Shown in pieces: positions 16,727 through 23,996 of a stretch of DNA of 64,000 bases. Under the pieces are notes generated by a model, which saw only the letters and a list, made by a program, of their open reading frames with translations, had not been told where the DNA came from and made no database searches. Both the position numbers and the translations under genes were made by a program. Location of the stretch: the NCBI GenBank assembly GCA_002423435.1, contig DIWE01000011.1:62001-126000 (forward strand). The letters are read 5' to 3'. Numbering within the stretch: position 1 is the stretch's first letter; every line of letters starts with the position of its first letter. The stretch comes from Clostridiales bacterium UBA6114. GTDB lineage: Bacteria > Bacillota > Clostridia > Oscillospirales > Butyricicoccaceae.

Positions 16727-17101
16727 ATGAAGTTGATCGTACCGGTTGAAAGTAAATCGCTGGACGCGCCTGTTTGTCCGTCCTTCGGAAGGACTCCTCT
16801 GTTTGTGTTATTTGATACGGGAAACGGAAGTCATGAATTTTTGGACAATGCGGCCGCCGCAAGTCAGGGCGGGGCGGGGATCAAGGCGGCGCAGATGCTG
16901 GCGGACAGCGGCGCTTCGGCGCTCATCACATATCGATGCGGCGAGAACGCTGCAAAGGTATTGAATACCGCCGATATCGAAATATATAAGGCGCAGGACG
17001 GCTCCGTTTCCGACAATATTGCAAAATTCAAAGAAGAAAAGCTGTCGCTTCTCACGGAAATTCATCCCGGCTTTCACAACCACGGGGGTGGAAGGAAATG
17101 A
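16727..17101 (+). CDS. NifB/NifX-family metal-cluster-binding protein
   Basis: 124 residues. The fold signature is LIVPVESKSLDAPVCPSFGRT, then AAASQGGAGIKAAQMLADSGASALIT and GENAAKVL. The C-terminus has a histidine cluster (HPGFHNHGG). It resembles NifX and the orange protein ORP, which holds a Mo-Cu-S cluster in Desulfovibrio. Its stop overlaps the next start (ATGA). Confidence 0.88.
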   Translation: MKLIVPVESKSLDAPVCPSFGRTPLFVLFDTGNGSHEFLDNAAAASQGGAGIKAAQMLADSGASALITYRCGENAAKVLNTADIEIYKAQDGSVSDNIAKFKEEKLSLLTEIHPGFHNHGGGRK

Positions 17102-17934
17102 GAATTGCCGTGCTCAGCGGTAAAGGCGGGACGGGCAAAACCCTTGTGTCCGTCAATTTGTCCTGCGCCGCTGAAAAAGCGGTATATGTCGACTCGGATG
17201 TGGAGGAACCCAACGGGCATTTGTTCCTAAAGCCCGAGATAACGGGAAAGCAGCCGGTTACCGTGACAGTACCGGAGGTCGATATGGACAAATGTACTGG
17301 GTGCCGTAAATGTGTGGATTTTTGCAAATATAATGCGCTGGCACTGATCAGGGATCGGTTTTTATTTTTCTACGAGGTGTGCCACTCATGCGGCGGATGT
17401 ATCCTCTTTTGCCCTCAAAAAGCATTGACAGAAAAGCAAAGGGAGATCGGCACGATTGAAGAGGGCCGGTCCGGCAATGTAACGGTTCTCACTGGATGCC
17501 TGAACACGGGCGAGGTCTCCGGGGTGCCGATTATAAAAGGGCTGATGAATAAACTGCCCGAGGAAGCCAATATCGTGATCGACTGTCCTCCCGGGAGCGC
17601 ATGCATTGTGATGGAAAGCATCCGTCAAGCCGATTACTGCATACTGGTTACGGAGCCGACGCTGTTCGGGACGCACAACCTGGCTATGGTGTACGACCTG
17701 GTCAGGCTGTTCGACAAGCCGTTCGGCGCGGTGCTCAATAAATGCCTGTCTGAAGAAAATCCGGCCGAGCAGTTTTGTATCGAGCATCGGATCAATATCC
17801 TTGCGAAAATCCCCTACGATGAGGAACTGGGAAGGCTTAACTCCAAAGGGCATATTGCAGTGCGTGAAAGCAAACAGTATCGGGAGCTTTTTTGCAATCT
17901 GCTGGAAGCCGTCACAAAGGAGGCGGCGTTATGA
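17098..17934 (+). CDS. MinD-superfamily ATPase with inserted ferredoxin domain (first)
   Basis: 278 residues. Walker A LSGKGGTGKT near residue 6. Two [4Fe-4S] motifs inserted after the first strand-helix units: CTGCRKCVDFC (~62) and CHSCGGCILFC (~94). MinD-like region IDCPPGSACIVMESI and TEPTLFGTHN follow. It is overlapped by ATGA at both ends. Homologues in ORP loci act in pairs and couple ATP hydrolysis to cluster or electron transfer. Confidence 0.93.
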   Translation: MRIAVLSGKGGTGKTLVSVNLSCAAEKAVYVDSDVEEPNGHLFLKPEITGKQPVTVTVPEVDMDKCTGCRKCVDFCKYNALALIRDRFLFFYEVCHSCGGCILFCPQKALTEKQREIGTIEEGRSGNVTVLTGCLNTGEVSGVPIIKGLMNKLPEEANIVIDCPPGSACIVMESIRQADYCILVTEPTLFGTHNLAMVYDLVRLFDKPFGAVLNKCLSEENPAEQFCIEHRINILAKIPYDEELGRLNSKGHIAVRESKQYRELFCNLLEAVTKEAAL

Positions 17935-18800
17935 AACAGCTTCTGATCCTGAGCGGCAAGGGCGGCACGGGCAAGACCACGGTGGCAAGCGCGCTGATAG
18001 ACTTAAGCCGCAGCCGCGCGTTTGCCGACTGCGATGTGGACGCCCCCAATCTTCATCTGGTTGTATCGAAGATGTCGGAACCAATAACGACGGATTACTA
18101 CGGATTCGGGAAAGCGGTTATCGACGGCACAAAGTGCGTCCGCTGCGGGCTGTGCGCAGAAAGCTGCCGTTTCGGAGCAATCAGGGATTTTTCGGTCGGT
18201 GAATTCGAGTGCGAGGGCTGCGGAGTTTGCGTGGAGCTCTGTCCGGCACAGGCGGTTTCCATGCGGGATCGCGTATCCGGCGAGCTGATGCTTTACAGGA
18301 ATGGTAAGAGGGTGTTTTCCACCGCGCAGCTTAAAATGGGCAGCGGCGCGTCGGGCAAGCTGGTCATGGCCGTCAAAAAACAGCTCGTAAAGGAAGCTTC
18401 CGATGTGGAACTTGCCATTATAGACGGTTCGCCCGGCATCGGCTGCCCGGTCATCGCCTCGATCAGCGGTGTGGATATGGTGCTTATTGTCGCCGAACCG
18501 ACGGTGTCGGGGATGCATGACCTGAAACGGATCATTGATACGGCGAAGCATTTCGGCGTGAAGTGCGCGGTCTGCGTCAACAAGTTTGACGTGAATCTGG
18601 TCAATACCAAAGAGATTGAGGACTATTGCGGCGGGCTCAATATTCCCGTTGTCGGTTTGATCCCCTTTGATGAAACGGTTGTACAGGCGGTGAACCGCTG
18701 CCAAAGCATTGCCGGCTATCCGGACAGCCCGGCCGGGAGGGCAATCATATCTATCTGGGAAAATATCTGTAATAACTGTTTGCGAAGCGATGCCGGCTGA
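17931..18800 (+). CDS. MinD-superfamily ATPase with inserted ferredoxin domain (second)
   Basis: 289 residues, ATG after AAGGAGG, ATGA overlap with the preceding paralogue. Walker A LSGKGGTGKTT, ferredoxin motifs CVRCGLCAESC and CEGCGVCVELC, then IDGSPGIGCPVIASISG and AEPTVSGMHDLKR. It is probably a heterodimer partner of the upstream ATPase, with which it shares layout. Confidence 0.93.
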   Translation: MKQLLILSGKGGTGKTTVASALIDLSRSRAFADCDVDAPNLHLVVSKMSEPITTDYYGFGKAVIDGTKCVRCGLCAESCRFGAIRDFSVGEFECEGCGVCVELCPAQAVSMRDRVSGELMLYRNGKRVFSTAQLKMGSGASGKLVMAVKKQLVKEASDVELAIIDGSPGIGCPVIASISGVDMVLIVAEPTVSGMHDLKRIIDTAKHFGVKCAVCVNKFDVNLVNTKEIEDYCGGLNIPVVGLIPFDETVVQAVNRCQSIAGYPDSPAGRAIISIWENICNNCLRSDAG

Positions 18801-18869
18801 TGCAGCCGCTCCCGACGGTTATTCCAAGTAAGTTTGTTAACGGAAAAAATGCAAAGGAGAAAAATTATT

Positions 18870-19226
18870 ATGAAAATTGCAGTCGCAAGCGAAGGGAAAA
18901 TGGTGACCGAGCATTTTGGCCATTGCGAGGGGTTTGCGATATTTGAGGCAGAGGATAAGCTGATCACCGGCAAACAGTTTGTACCGAATCCCGGACACAA
19001 ACCCGGATTTCTGCCGGTTTTTTTGCATGAAAAAGGCGTCGAAGTCATTATTTCCGGCGGTATGGGCGAAGGTGCTGTTGATATTTTTAATGAGAAAGGG
19101 ATCGAGGTTATTACAGGGGCATCCGGCGACGCGGAGGCCGCTGCAATCAGCTATTTACAGGGCAGGCTCAAATCGTCCGGCTCTGTTTGCCACGAACATC
19201 GGCACGCGGACGAGTGCGAGAGCTGA
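18870..19226 (+). CDS. NifB/NifX-family protein with His/Cys tail
   Basis: 118 residues, ATG 10 bases after AAAGGAG. NifX-fold features MKIAVASEGKMVTEHFGHCE, NPGHKPGFLPVFL, and ISGGMGEGAVDIFNEKGIEVITGASG. The tail CHEHRHADEC offers extra metal ligands. It is the third NifX-type domain of this operon, suggesting different metal clusters or steps. Confidence 0.9.
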   Translation: MKIAVASEGKMVTEHFGHCEGFAIFEAEDKLITGKQFVPNPGHKPGFLPVFLHEKGVEVIISGGMGEGAVDIFNEKGIEVITGASGDAEAAAISYLQGRLKSSGSVCHEHRHADECES

Positions 19227-19272
19227 ATACAAATTCCGGACCATAACGGCCATATAAGGTTGCGGCTATTTT

Positions 19273-19578
19273 ATGAAAACTGAAAAAAGTAACGCTGAAA
19301 TAGTTGTATATGAAAACAAAAAAGAAGCTGCCGACAAAAGAAAGCGATGCAGTTTTAATGAGCTATGCGAAGACCTCCAGACCGATAACATCTGTATTAA
19401 AAGATATGTTATGGAAGAAGACCCCGAGCAGTTTAAACAGAATAAGGATCTGTGGTGTTTGATTTGCCGTGCGGGTATCGATACGCTTCCGGCTACCTAT
19501 GTTAACGGTAAAATAGTAAAAATTGAAGAATATCCTACGAAAAAAGAAGTAGACAGTTGGATTTCCGATGCAATATGA
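19273..19578 (+). CDS. ArsD-like small protein
   Basis: 101 residues. The second half matches the arsenite metallochaperone ArsD pattern (RYVMEEDPEQFKQNKDLW, then LPATYVNGKIVKIEEYPTKKEV). The ArsD metal site (adjacent cysteine pair near residue 12) is absent; instead there are single cysteines and a WCLIC pair near residue 62. ArsD docks on the ArsA ATPase, a relative of MinD, so here it may be a partner of the MinD-ferredoxin ATPases. No ars genes are near. ATG has only a weak Shine-Dalgarno. Confidence 0.7.
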   Translation: MKTEKSNAEIVVYENKKEAADKRKRCSFNELCEDLQTDNICIKRYVMEEDPEQFKQNKDLWCLICRAGIDTLPATYVNGKIVKIEEYPTKKEVDSWISDAI

Positions 19579-19607
19579 TTGTCTTTTGCCATATTGATTT
19601 TATAATA

Positions 19608-19640
19608 AAAGCCTGCCCGTATCACGGCAGGTTTTTTCTT
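19608..19640 (+). terminator. Rho-independent terminator of the NifX/MinD operon
   Basis: CCTGCC / GGCAGG stem with an 8-base loop followed by GTTTTTTCTTTTTTT. Confidence 0.8.
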
Positions 19641-19652
19641 TTTTTAAATGCC

Positions 19653-19716
19653 ATAGGTTGGCCCTATGAAACATTGCGTTGTCATATTAGACATTCAAAA
19701 GGCGCATTGCTATACT
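19653..19716 (+). promoter_or_regulatory. LysR-type operator and promoter of the sugar-acid operon
   Basis: ATAG-N7-CTAT dyad (19653-19667; a T-N11-A LysR box), a shared block containing ATTGCGTTGT and TATTAGAC, then TTAGAC (19687-19692), 18-base spacer and TATACT (19711-19716). The same elements in the same order and near-identical spacing occur at 26370-26433, next to the LysR gene. About 110 bases separate it from the start codon. Confidence 0.75.
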
Positions 19717-19827
19717 GAATATCGGATACCGGCTGCGGCGCACGTGGGTTTTCAAAACTTAAAAGCGGCCGATGCCCGATAAGAGGGTCAAACGCACATT
19801 TGCAAATCGAATGCGGGAGGGGAAGAT

Positions 19828-20946
19828 ATGAAAATAAGCGACATTGAGGCATACGACCTGGTAATTCCCTACGATTCGTATTTACAGCCCGCCTGGGCTC
19901 CGGGAGTGGTGGTGAAATCCCGGAATTTTACGCTGGTACTCGTCCACACCGACAGCGGGATCACCGGGTACGGCGGCGGGGACGGGCACCACGCCGGCAA
20001 AATCTTAAAATCCGTAAAGCCGATGCTTACTGGGCACAGTCCCTTTGACATTGAAAAATATGTGAGGATCCTTTCGAGTGTCGGCGGCGTCTGGATGGTG
20101 GAAATCGCCCTTTGGGACATCTGTGGAAAGGCAGCAAACCTGCCACTATACAAGATGTGGGGTGCCGCCCGCGACAAGGTGCCCGCATACGCGAGCGCGT
20201 TTCAGCTGGGGACGCCGGAGAACCGGGCGGAGCAGGCTGCGCATTATATGGAAAAGGGATTTAAAGCGCTCAAGATCAGGATCCACTCGAAGACGATCAA
20301 GGAGGACCTCGCCTATGTCGACGCGGTCAGAAACGCGGTCGGCGACAAAATGGACATCATGGTCGATGCAAACCAGGCGACCGATATCATCCCATCCTTT
20401 GAGCCGGGGCTGAAGTGGGACTACAAAAGGGCCTTAAAGACGGCGCTGGAGCTTCAGGACCGCGGTGTCGTCTGGCTTGAGGAGCCCTTGGGGCGCTGGA
20501 ATTTCGAGGCGCTTTCAAACCTTACCAAAAGCACGACGATCCATATCGCCGGCGGCGAGCACAACGCGGCGCTTCGCGAGTTTCGCTGGATGCTGGAAAA
20601 GGGCGTGTACGACATCATCCAATCCGACGTGCTCTATGAGTCGCTGACCCAGGTCAGAAAGGTCATGGCCCTGTGCGAGGCGTACAATGTCCATTTTGTC
20701 CCGCACCACGGCGCAAGCGCGATCGGCATGGCCGCGACGCTGCATCTGATGTGTATAAACCCCGGCTGGACCTATATTGAATACATGTACGATCCGCCGT
20801 TTCGTACCGTCCGGGGCTATCAATGCCTGGGCGGGATCGTGACGACGCCGCTCGAAATCGACGGCGACGGCTGCCTTTCTCCGCCGGACGCGCCCGGACT
20901 GGGGATCGAAATCGACAGGGAACTGATCAAAAAATATCTGGCTTAA
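19828..20946 (+). CDS. Mandelate racemase/muconate lactonizing enzyme family protein (first)
   Basis: 372 residues, ATG after GGGAGGGG. N-terminal capping domain, then a TIM barrel with a Lys-x-Arg at strand 2 (LKIRIH), metal ligands Asp in VDANQA, Glu in LEEPLG and Glu in AGGEHN, and a catalytic His in VPHHGASA. All key residues of an active MR-type acid-sugar dehydratase or racemase are present; the substrate is not predictable. First gene after the LysR-type promoter. Confidence 0.9.
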   Translation: MKISDIEAYDLVIPYDSYLQPAWAPGVVVKSRNFTLVLVHTDSGITGYGGGDGHHAGKILKSVKPMLTGHSPFDIEKYVRILSSVGGVWMVEIALWDICGKAANLPLYKMWGAARDKVPAYASAFQLGTPENRAEQAAHYMEKGFKALKIRIHSKTIKEDLAYVDAVRNAVGDKMDIMVDANQATDIIPSFEPGLKWDYKRALKTALELQDRGVVWLEEPLGRWNFEALSNLTKSTTIHIAGGEHNAALREFRWMLEKGVYDIIQSDVLYESLTQVRKVMALCEAYNVHFVPHHGASAIGMAATLHLMCINPGWTYIEYMYDPPFRTVRGYQCLGGIVTTPLEIDGDGCLSPPDAPGLGIEIDRELIKKYLA

Positions 20947-21047
20947 GGCGATCCGCACGACTCCTTTCCCGTCACGGCGGGACGGATACGTTGATACATT
21001 TCCAATCGGCTTTCCGAATGGATCATTTAATCGGCAGAGGTGAGAGA

Positions 21048-22235
21048 ATGCTACTCAAGGAATGCAAGATTTACGTTGTTGCGACTCCGAAGCCCTATTT
21101 CGGCGGCAAAAACTGGTTTTTTATCAAGCTGGTCACCGACGACGGGATCGAGGGCTGGGGAGAGGCCTACAGTCAGAAAATATTCTATCCGCTCAAAGAA
21201 TCATTCAAAAAGCTCTCCGCGGAAATATTCGAACACTGCTTAAAGGGCAGGGACCCCATGCAGCGGTCTTACCTGATGAGGCAGGCTTACAACGAGCTTT
21301 CCGCGAATCGCCCGGGACTTATGGCGGGCAGCCTTTTAAGCGCCTTTGACCTCGCGTTGTGGGACATTGCGGGAAAATCGATGAACGTCCCGGTCTACCA
21401 GATGATCGGCGGGAAATTCCGCGACAGAATCCGCGCGTACTCCTATCTTTGCCGCCCGGAGCCCGATCACCCGGACAATCAGCCGACCAGGCACGCGATG
21501 TGGGGCAATCCGGACATTATCAGGGAACGCTCGCTCGAAATGGTGGAGGAGGGTTTTACCGCGATCAAATTCGACCCGCTTCGCTATCTTGTCGTAAAGG
21601 GAATCGAGCCTCCGATCCCGTACAGCCTCACGCTCGACGACCTAAAGCTGGTCGACGACTGCATGGCGGCCATAAGGGACGCCGTCGGCGACCGCTGCGA
21701 CATCCTGCTCGGCACCCACGGACAGATGACGACCGCTTCCGCAATCACCCTCGCCAAGCTGATCGAGCCCTACCGGCCACTGTGGTTCGAGGAGCCGGTA
21801 CCGCCGGAAAACGTAAAGGAGATGGCAAAGGTACGAAAAAGCACGTCGATCCCGATCGCCTCGGGCGAGCGTCTTTCCACGGCGTTTGAATTCCAGCGGC
21901 TTTTGGAGGAGGACGCGGTTTCGGTCGTCCAGCCAGACCCCGGCTCCTGCGGCGGTATCACTGAATGCGTAAAGATTATGAATCTCTGCCAGGTGCATTA
22001 CGCCGAGATAGCTCCGCACGTCTCCAGCGGGCCGATCGTCACGGCGGCGGCCCTGCAGATAGCGGCCGCGGCGCCCAATTTTCTGATGCAGGAGAACGTT
22101 TACAAAAGCGAGCATTTCACAAGCCGGCTCCTCACCCATTCGATGGGCTGGGACAACGGCTACTTCAAACCGCTGGAGCGTCCGGGACTCGGCATCGAGG
22201 TCGACGAGAAGGAAGTGCTCAGACACTGCGTTTAA
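21048..22235 (+). CDS. Mandelate racemase/MLE family protein, galactonate dehydratase-like (second)
   Basis: 395 residues, ATG after GAGGTGAG; an open frame reaches back to 20823 inside the previous gene but only 21048 has a good site. The closest pattern is D-galactonate dehydratase (EPYRPLWFEEPVPPEN, ASGERL, IAPHVSSGPI, LMQENVY). Where DgoD has LDFHGR, this protein has LGTHGQ: the His is kept but the first metal ligand Asp is Gly. The other two metal-binding Glu remain. It may therefore bind metal differently or use another substrate. Confidence 0.88.
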   Translation: MLLKECKIYVVATPKPYFGGKNWFFIKLVTDDGIEGWGEAYSQKIFYPLKESFKKLSAEIFEHCLKGRDPMQRSYLMRQAYNELSANRPGLMAGSLLSAFDLALWDIAGKSMNVPVYQMIGGKFRDRIRAYSYLCRPEPDHPDNQPTRHAMWGNPDIIRERSLEMVEEGFTAIKFDPLRYLVVKGIEPPIPYSLTLDDLKLVDDCMAAIRDAVGDRCDILLGTHGQMTTASAITLAKLIEPYRPLWFEEPVPPENVKEMAKVRKSTSIPIASGERLSTAFEFQRLLEEDAVSVVQPDPGSCGGITECVKIMNLCQVHYAEIAPHVSSGPIVTAAALQIAAAAPNFLMQENVYKSEHFTSRLLTHSMGWDNGYFKPLERPGLGIEVDEKEVLRHCV

Positions 22236-22270
22236 GAAGGACCTTTGGCATTTGATTTGGGGGTATTGTT

Positions 22271-23740
22271 TTGCGGATTCAAAATATGGGGATGCTGGTA
22301 AGCCACGGCAACAAAACCGGGCGCTTACATGTCGCGCAGATGCTCGACGCCGGACTGGACATGGTTGATCCGTATATTGGCGCCACACGGCTGATTTCCC
22401 GGCATGGCAGCAGACTTGTCTTCGAGGGTAAGGAGTTTGAGCTTTCGGAGGATCCGAGAAGCGGCAGGGCGGAATATGATCTCGACTCCTTCGACAGGGT
22501 GATCGTGATCGGCGCGGCCAAGGGCGTCCAGCGGTGCGCGGTCGCGCTGGAGGAAATTCTCGGCGATTACCTGACCGGAGGACACCTGATCGGCAAGCAC
22601 GGCGACGGCATCCTCTGCAAAAAGCTGGGCGTCACCCTCGCCGGACATCCGGTGCCGGACGAGTATTGCGAGGAAGGCTGCAAAAGGATTTATGAGTGGA
22701 TCAGGGATATCACCGAGAAGGATTTTGTGATTACCATTACGGGCAGCGGCGTGTCGTCGCTGATGACCTGGCCGATCGAGGGCGTGACCGTCAAGGAAAT
22801 GTGCGAGCTTACCCATATGATGCAGATCGAAAAGGGCGCGCTCACCCGGGAATTAAACCCCATCCGGGTTTATCTGGACCGCTTCAAGGGCGGCAAGATC
22901 TCCCGGTACCTGAAAAAGGCGACTGTGGTGCACCTCGCGACGAATGATCTCGGCGGCGCGAGCTACAGCCTTCCCGGCGTGCGCGATACATATGCCGAGC
23001 TTATGAAGCACAACTGCTTTATCCCGACGATCGCCGACGGCTCCACCTTCGGGCAGGCCGTGGACGCCTTTCGGAAATACGACGTCTGGGACCGCATCCC
23101 GCAAAATATCCGGGACTTCTTTATAAAGGCGGACCCCGCCTATAAAACGGTGGATTTGCATGAGTATGAGTCGATGAACGCCAGACTGTTCAAGCTGACG
23201 CCAAAGCTTGAGATGCTGTACCCCGTGGTGATGAAAAAGGCCGAGGAGCTCGGGTATACGCCCTATATGCTGGCCGAAACGATGACCGCCGAGGCGTCGG
23301 AGGCGGGAAAGGTCGTCGCAAGCATCGCGCTTAATATCCAGAACATGGATCAGCCGGTAAAAAAGCCCTGCGTTCTGATTTCGTCGGGAGAGCTGATCGT
23401 GACGGTCGGAAACGAGACCGGCGTCGGCGGCCGGAACCAGGAATTTTGCCTCGCGGCCGCCTTTAAGATTGCCGGGAGCGCCAAGATCGTGTTCGGCGCC
23501 GCGGACACCGACGGCACCGACGGCCCCGGCGGCTTTGTTGCCGAGGGTGCCCCGGAATGCCTCGGCGGCGCGATCGTCGACGGGTACACGGTAAAAGAGG
23601 CCGGAGAGATGGGCATCGATCTGGCAAAGGCGATGAAGACCCACGGCACCTCGGCCCCGCTGTGGAAGCTCGGCTGCGGCATCGACGCACAGCACAGCAT
23701 CAGCGCGCTCGATCTGCGCATTGTTGCAATCATGGAATAA
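22271..23740 (+). CDS. Glycerate 2-kinase-type protein (DUF4147/MOFRL family)
   Basis: 489 residues, TTG start after TTTGGGGGTA. DUF4147 domain with VIGAAKGVQRC, KHGDGILCKK and GHPVPDEYCEEG, and the substrate/ATP loop ITGSGVSSLMTWP. The C-terminal MOFRL domain has VGGRNQEFCLAAA, ADTDGTDGPGGFVAE and STSAPLW-like GTSAPLWKLG. D-glycerate 2-kinases of this family make 2-phosphoglycerate. In this context it could handle D-glycerate released from aldarate or tartrate breakdown. It is somewhat longer than typical (~430-450). Confidence 0.88.
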   Translation: MRIQNMGMLVSHGNKTGRLHVAQMLDAGLDMVDPYIGATRLISRHGSRLVFEGKEFELSEDPRSGRAEYDLDSFDRVIVIGAAKGVQRCAVALEEILGDYLTGGHLIGKHGDGILCKKLGVTLAGHPVPDEYCEEGCKRIYEWIRDITEKDFVITITGSGVSSLMTWPIEGVTVKEMCELTHMMQIEKGALTRELNPIRVYLDRFKGGKISRYLKKATVVHLATNDLGGASYSLPGVRDTYAELMKHNCFIPTIADGSTFGQAVDAFRKYDVWDRIPQNIRDFFIKADPAYKTVDLHEYESMNARLFKLTPKLEMLYPVVMKKAEELGYTPYMLAETMTAEASEAGKVVASIALNIQNMDQPVKKPCVLISSGELIVTVGNETGVGGRNQEFCLAAAFKIAGSAKIVFGAADTDGTDGPGGFVAEGAPECLGGAIVDGYTVKEAGEMGIDLAKAMKTHGTSAPLWKLGCGIDAQHSISALDLRIVAIME

Positions 23741-23752
23741 ATCATTCAGGTA

Positions 23753-23861
23753 GATAAAAGGCGTACCGCTCGCCGAAAAGCGGCAACCGCGGCACATGCC
23801 AAAAACCTCCATTCGCCTGTGAGGTTTTTAATGACTTAATTGTGCGCGGCGAATGGAGGTT
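23753..23861 (+). repeat. Structured leader repeat R1 (core plus SD-sequestering hairpin)
   Basis: First of two ~105-bp direct repeats. The core GGCGT...CACATGCC (23760-23800) folds with an outer stem, a CCGC/GCGG stem and a GCC/GGC stem. It is followed by AACCTCCATTCGCC (23804-23817), which pairs perfectly over 14 bp with GGCGAATGGAGGTT (23848-23861). An overlapping alternative hairpin (AAAAACCTC with GAGGTTTTT, 23801-23829) excludes the first. R1 ends in a Shine-Dalgarno but no gene follows it: the next copy begins instead. Confidence 0.75.
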
Positions 23862-23883
23862 CGTGTGAAAAACCACACGAACC
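23858..23883 (+). repeat. Short hairpin H1 between R1 and R2
   Basis: Perfect 10-bp stem GGTTCGTGTG / CACACGAACC with loop AAAAAC. Related hairpins precede the same type of core at 29762, 31110, 32523 and 46819. Confidence 0.7.
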
Positions 23884-23890
23884 ATAAATA

Positions 23891-23996
23891 AAAGGCGTAC
23901 CGCTCGCCGAAAAGCGGCAACCGCGGCACATGCCAAAACCTCCATTCGCCTGTGAGGTTTTTAATGGTTTATTGTGCGCGGCGAATGGAGGTTAAT
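23891..23996 (+). promoter_or_regulatory. Candidate cis-regulatory RNA R2, leader of the enolase-like gene
   Basis: Near-identical to R1. Core 23894-23934; the anti-SD arm AACCTCCATTCGCC (23937-23950) pairs over 14 bp with 23980-23993, which contains GGAGG five bases before ATG 23997. The alternative hairpin AAAACCTC / GAGGTTTT (23935-23961) would free the ribosome site. The layout is that of a riboswitch-like translational switch; the ligand, if any, is unknown. Confidence 0.7.

Noticed and set aside
19273..19578. Arsenic resistance operon
   Set aside because: No arsA, arsB, arsC or arsR nearby, and the arsenite-binding cysteine pair is missing.
23753..23996. Direct repeats that might be a CRISPR array
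   Set aside because: Only two long (~105-bp) copies, no regular short spacers and no cas genes; the copies carry a Shine-Dalgarno and an internal palindrome.
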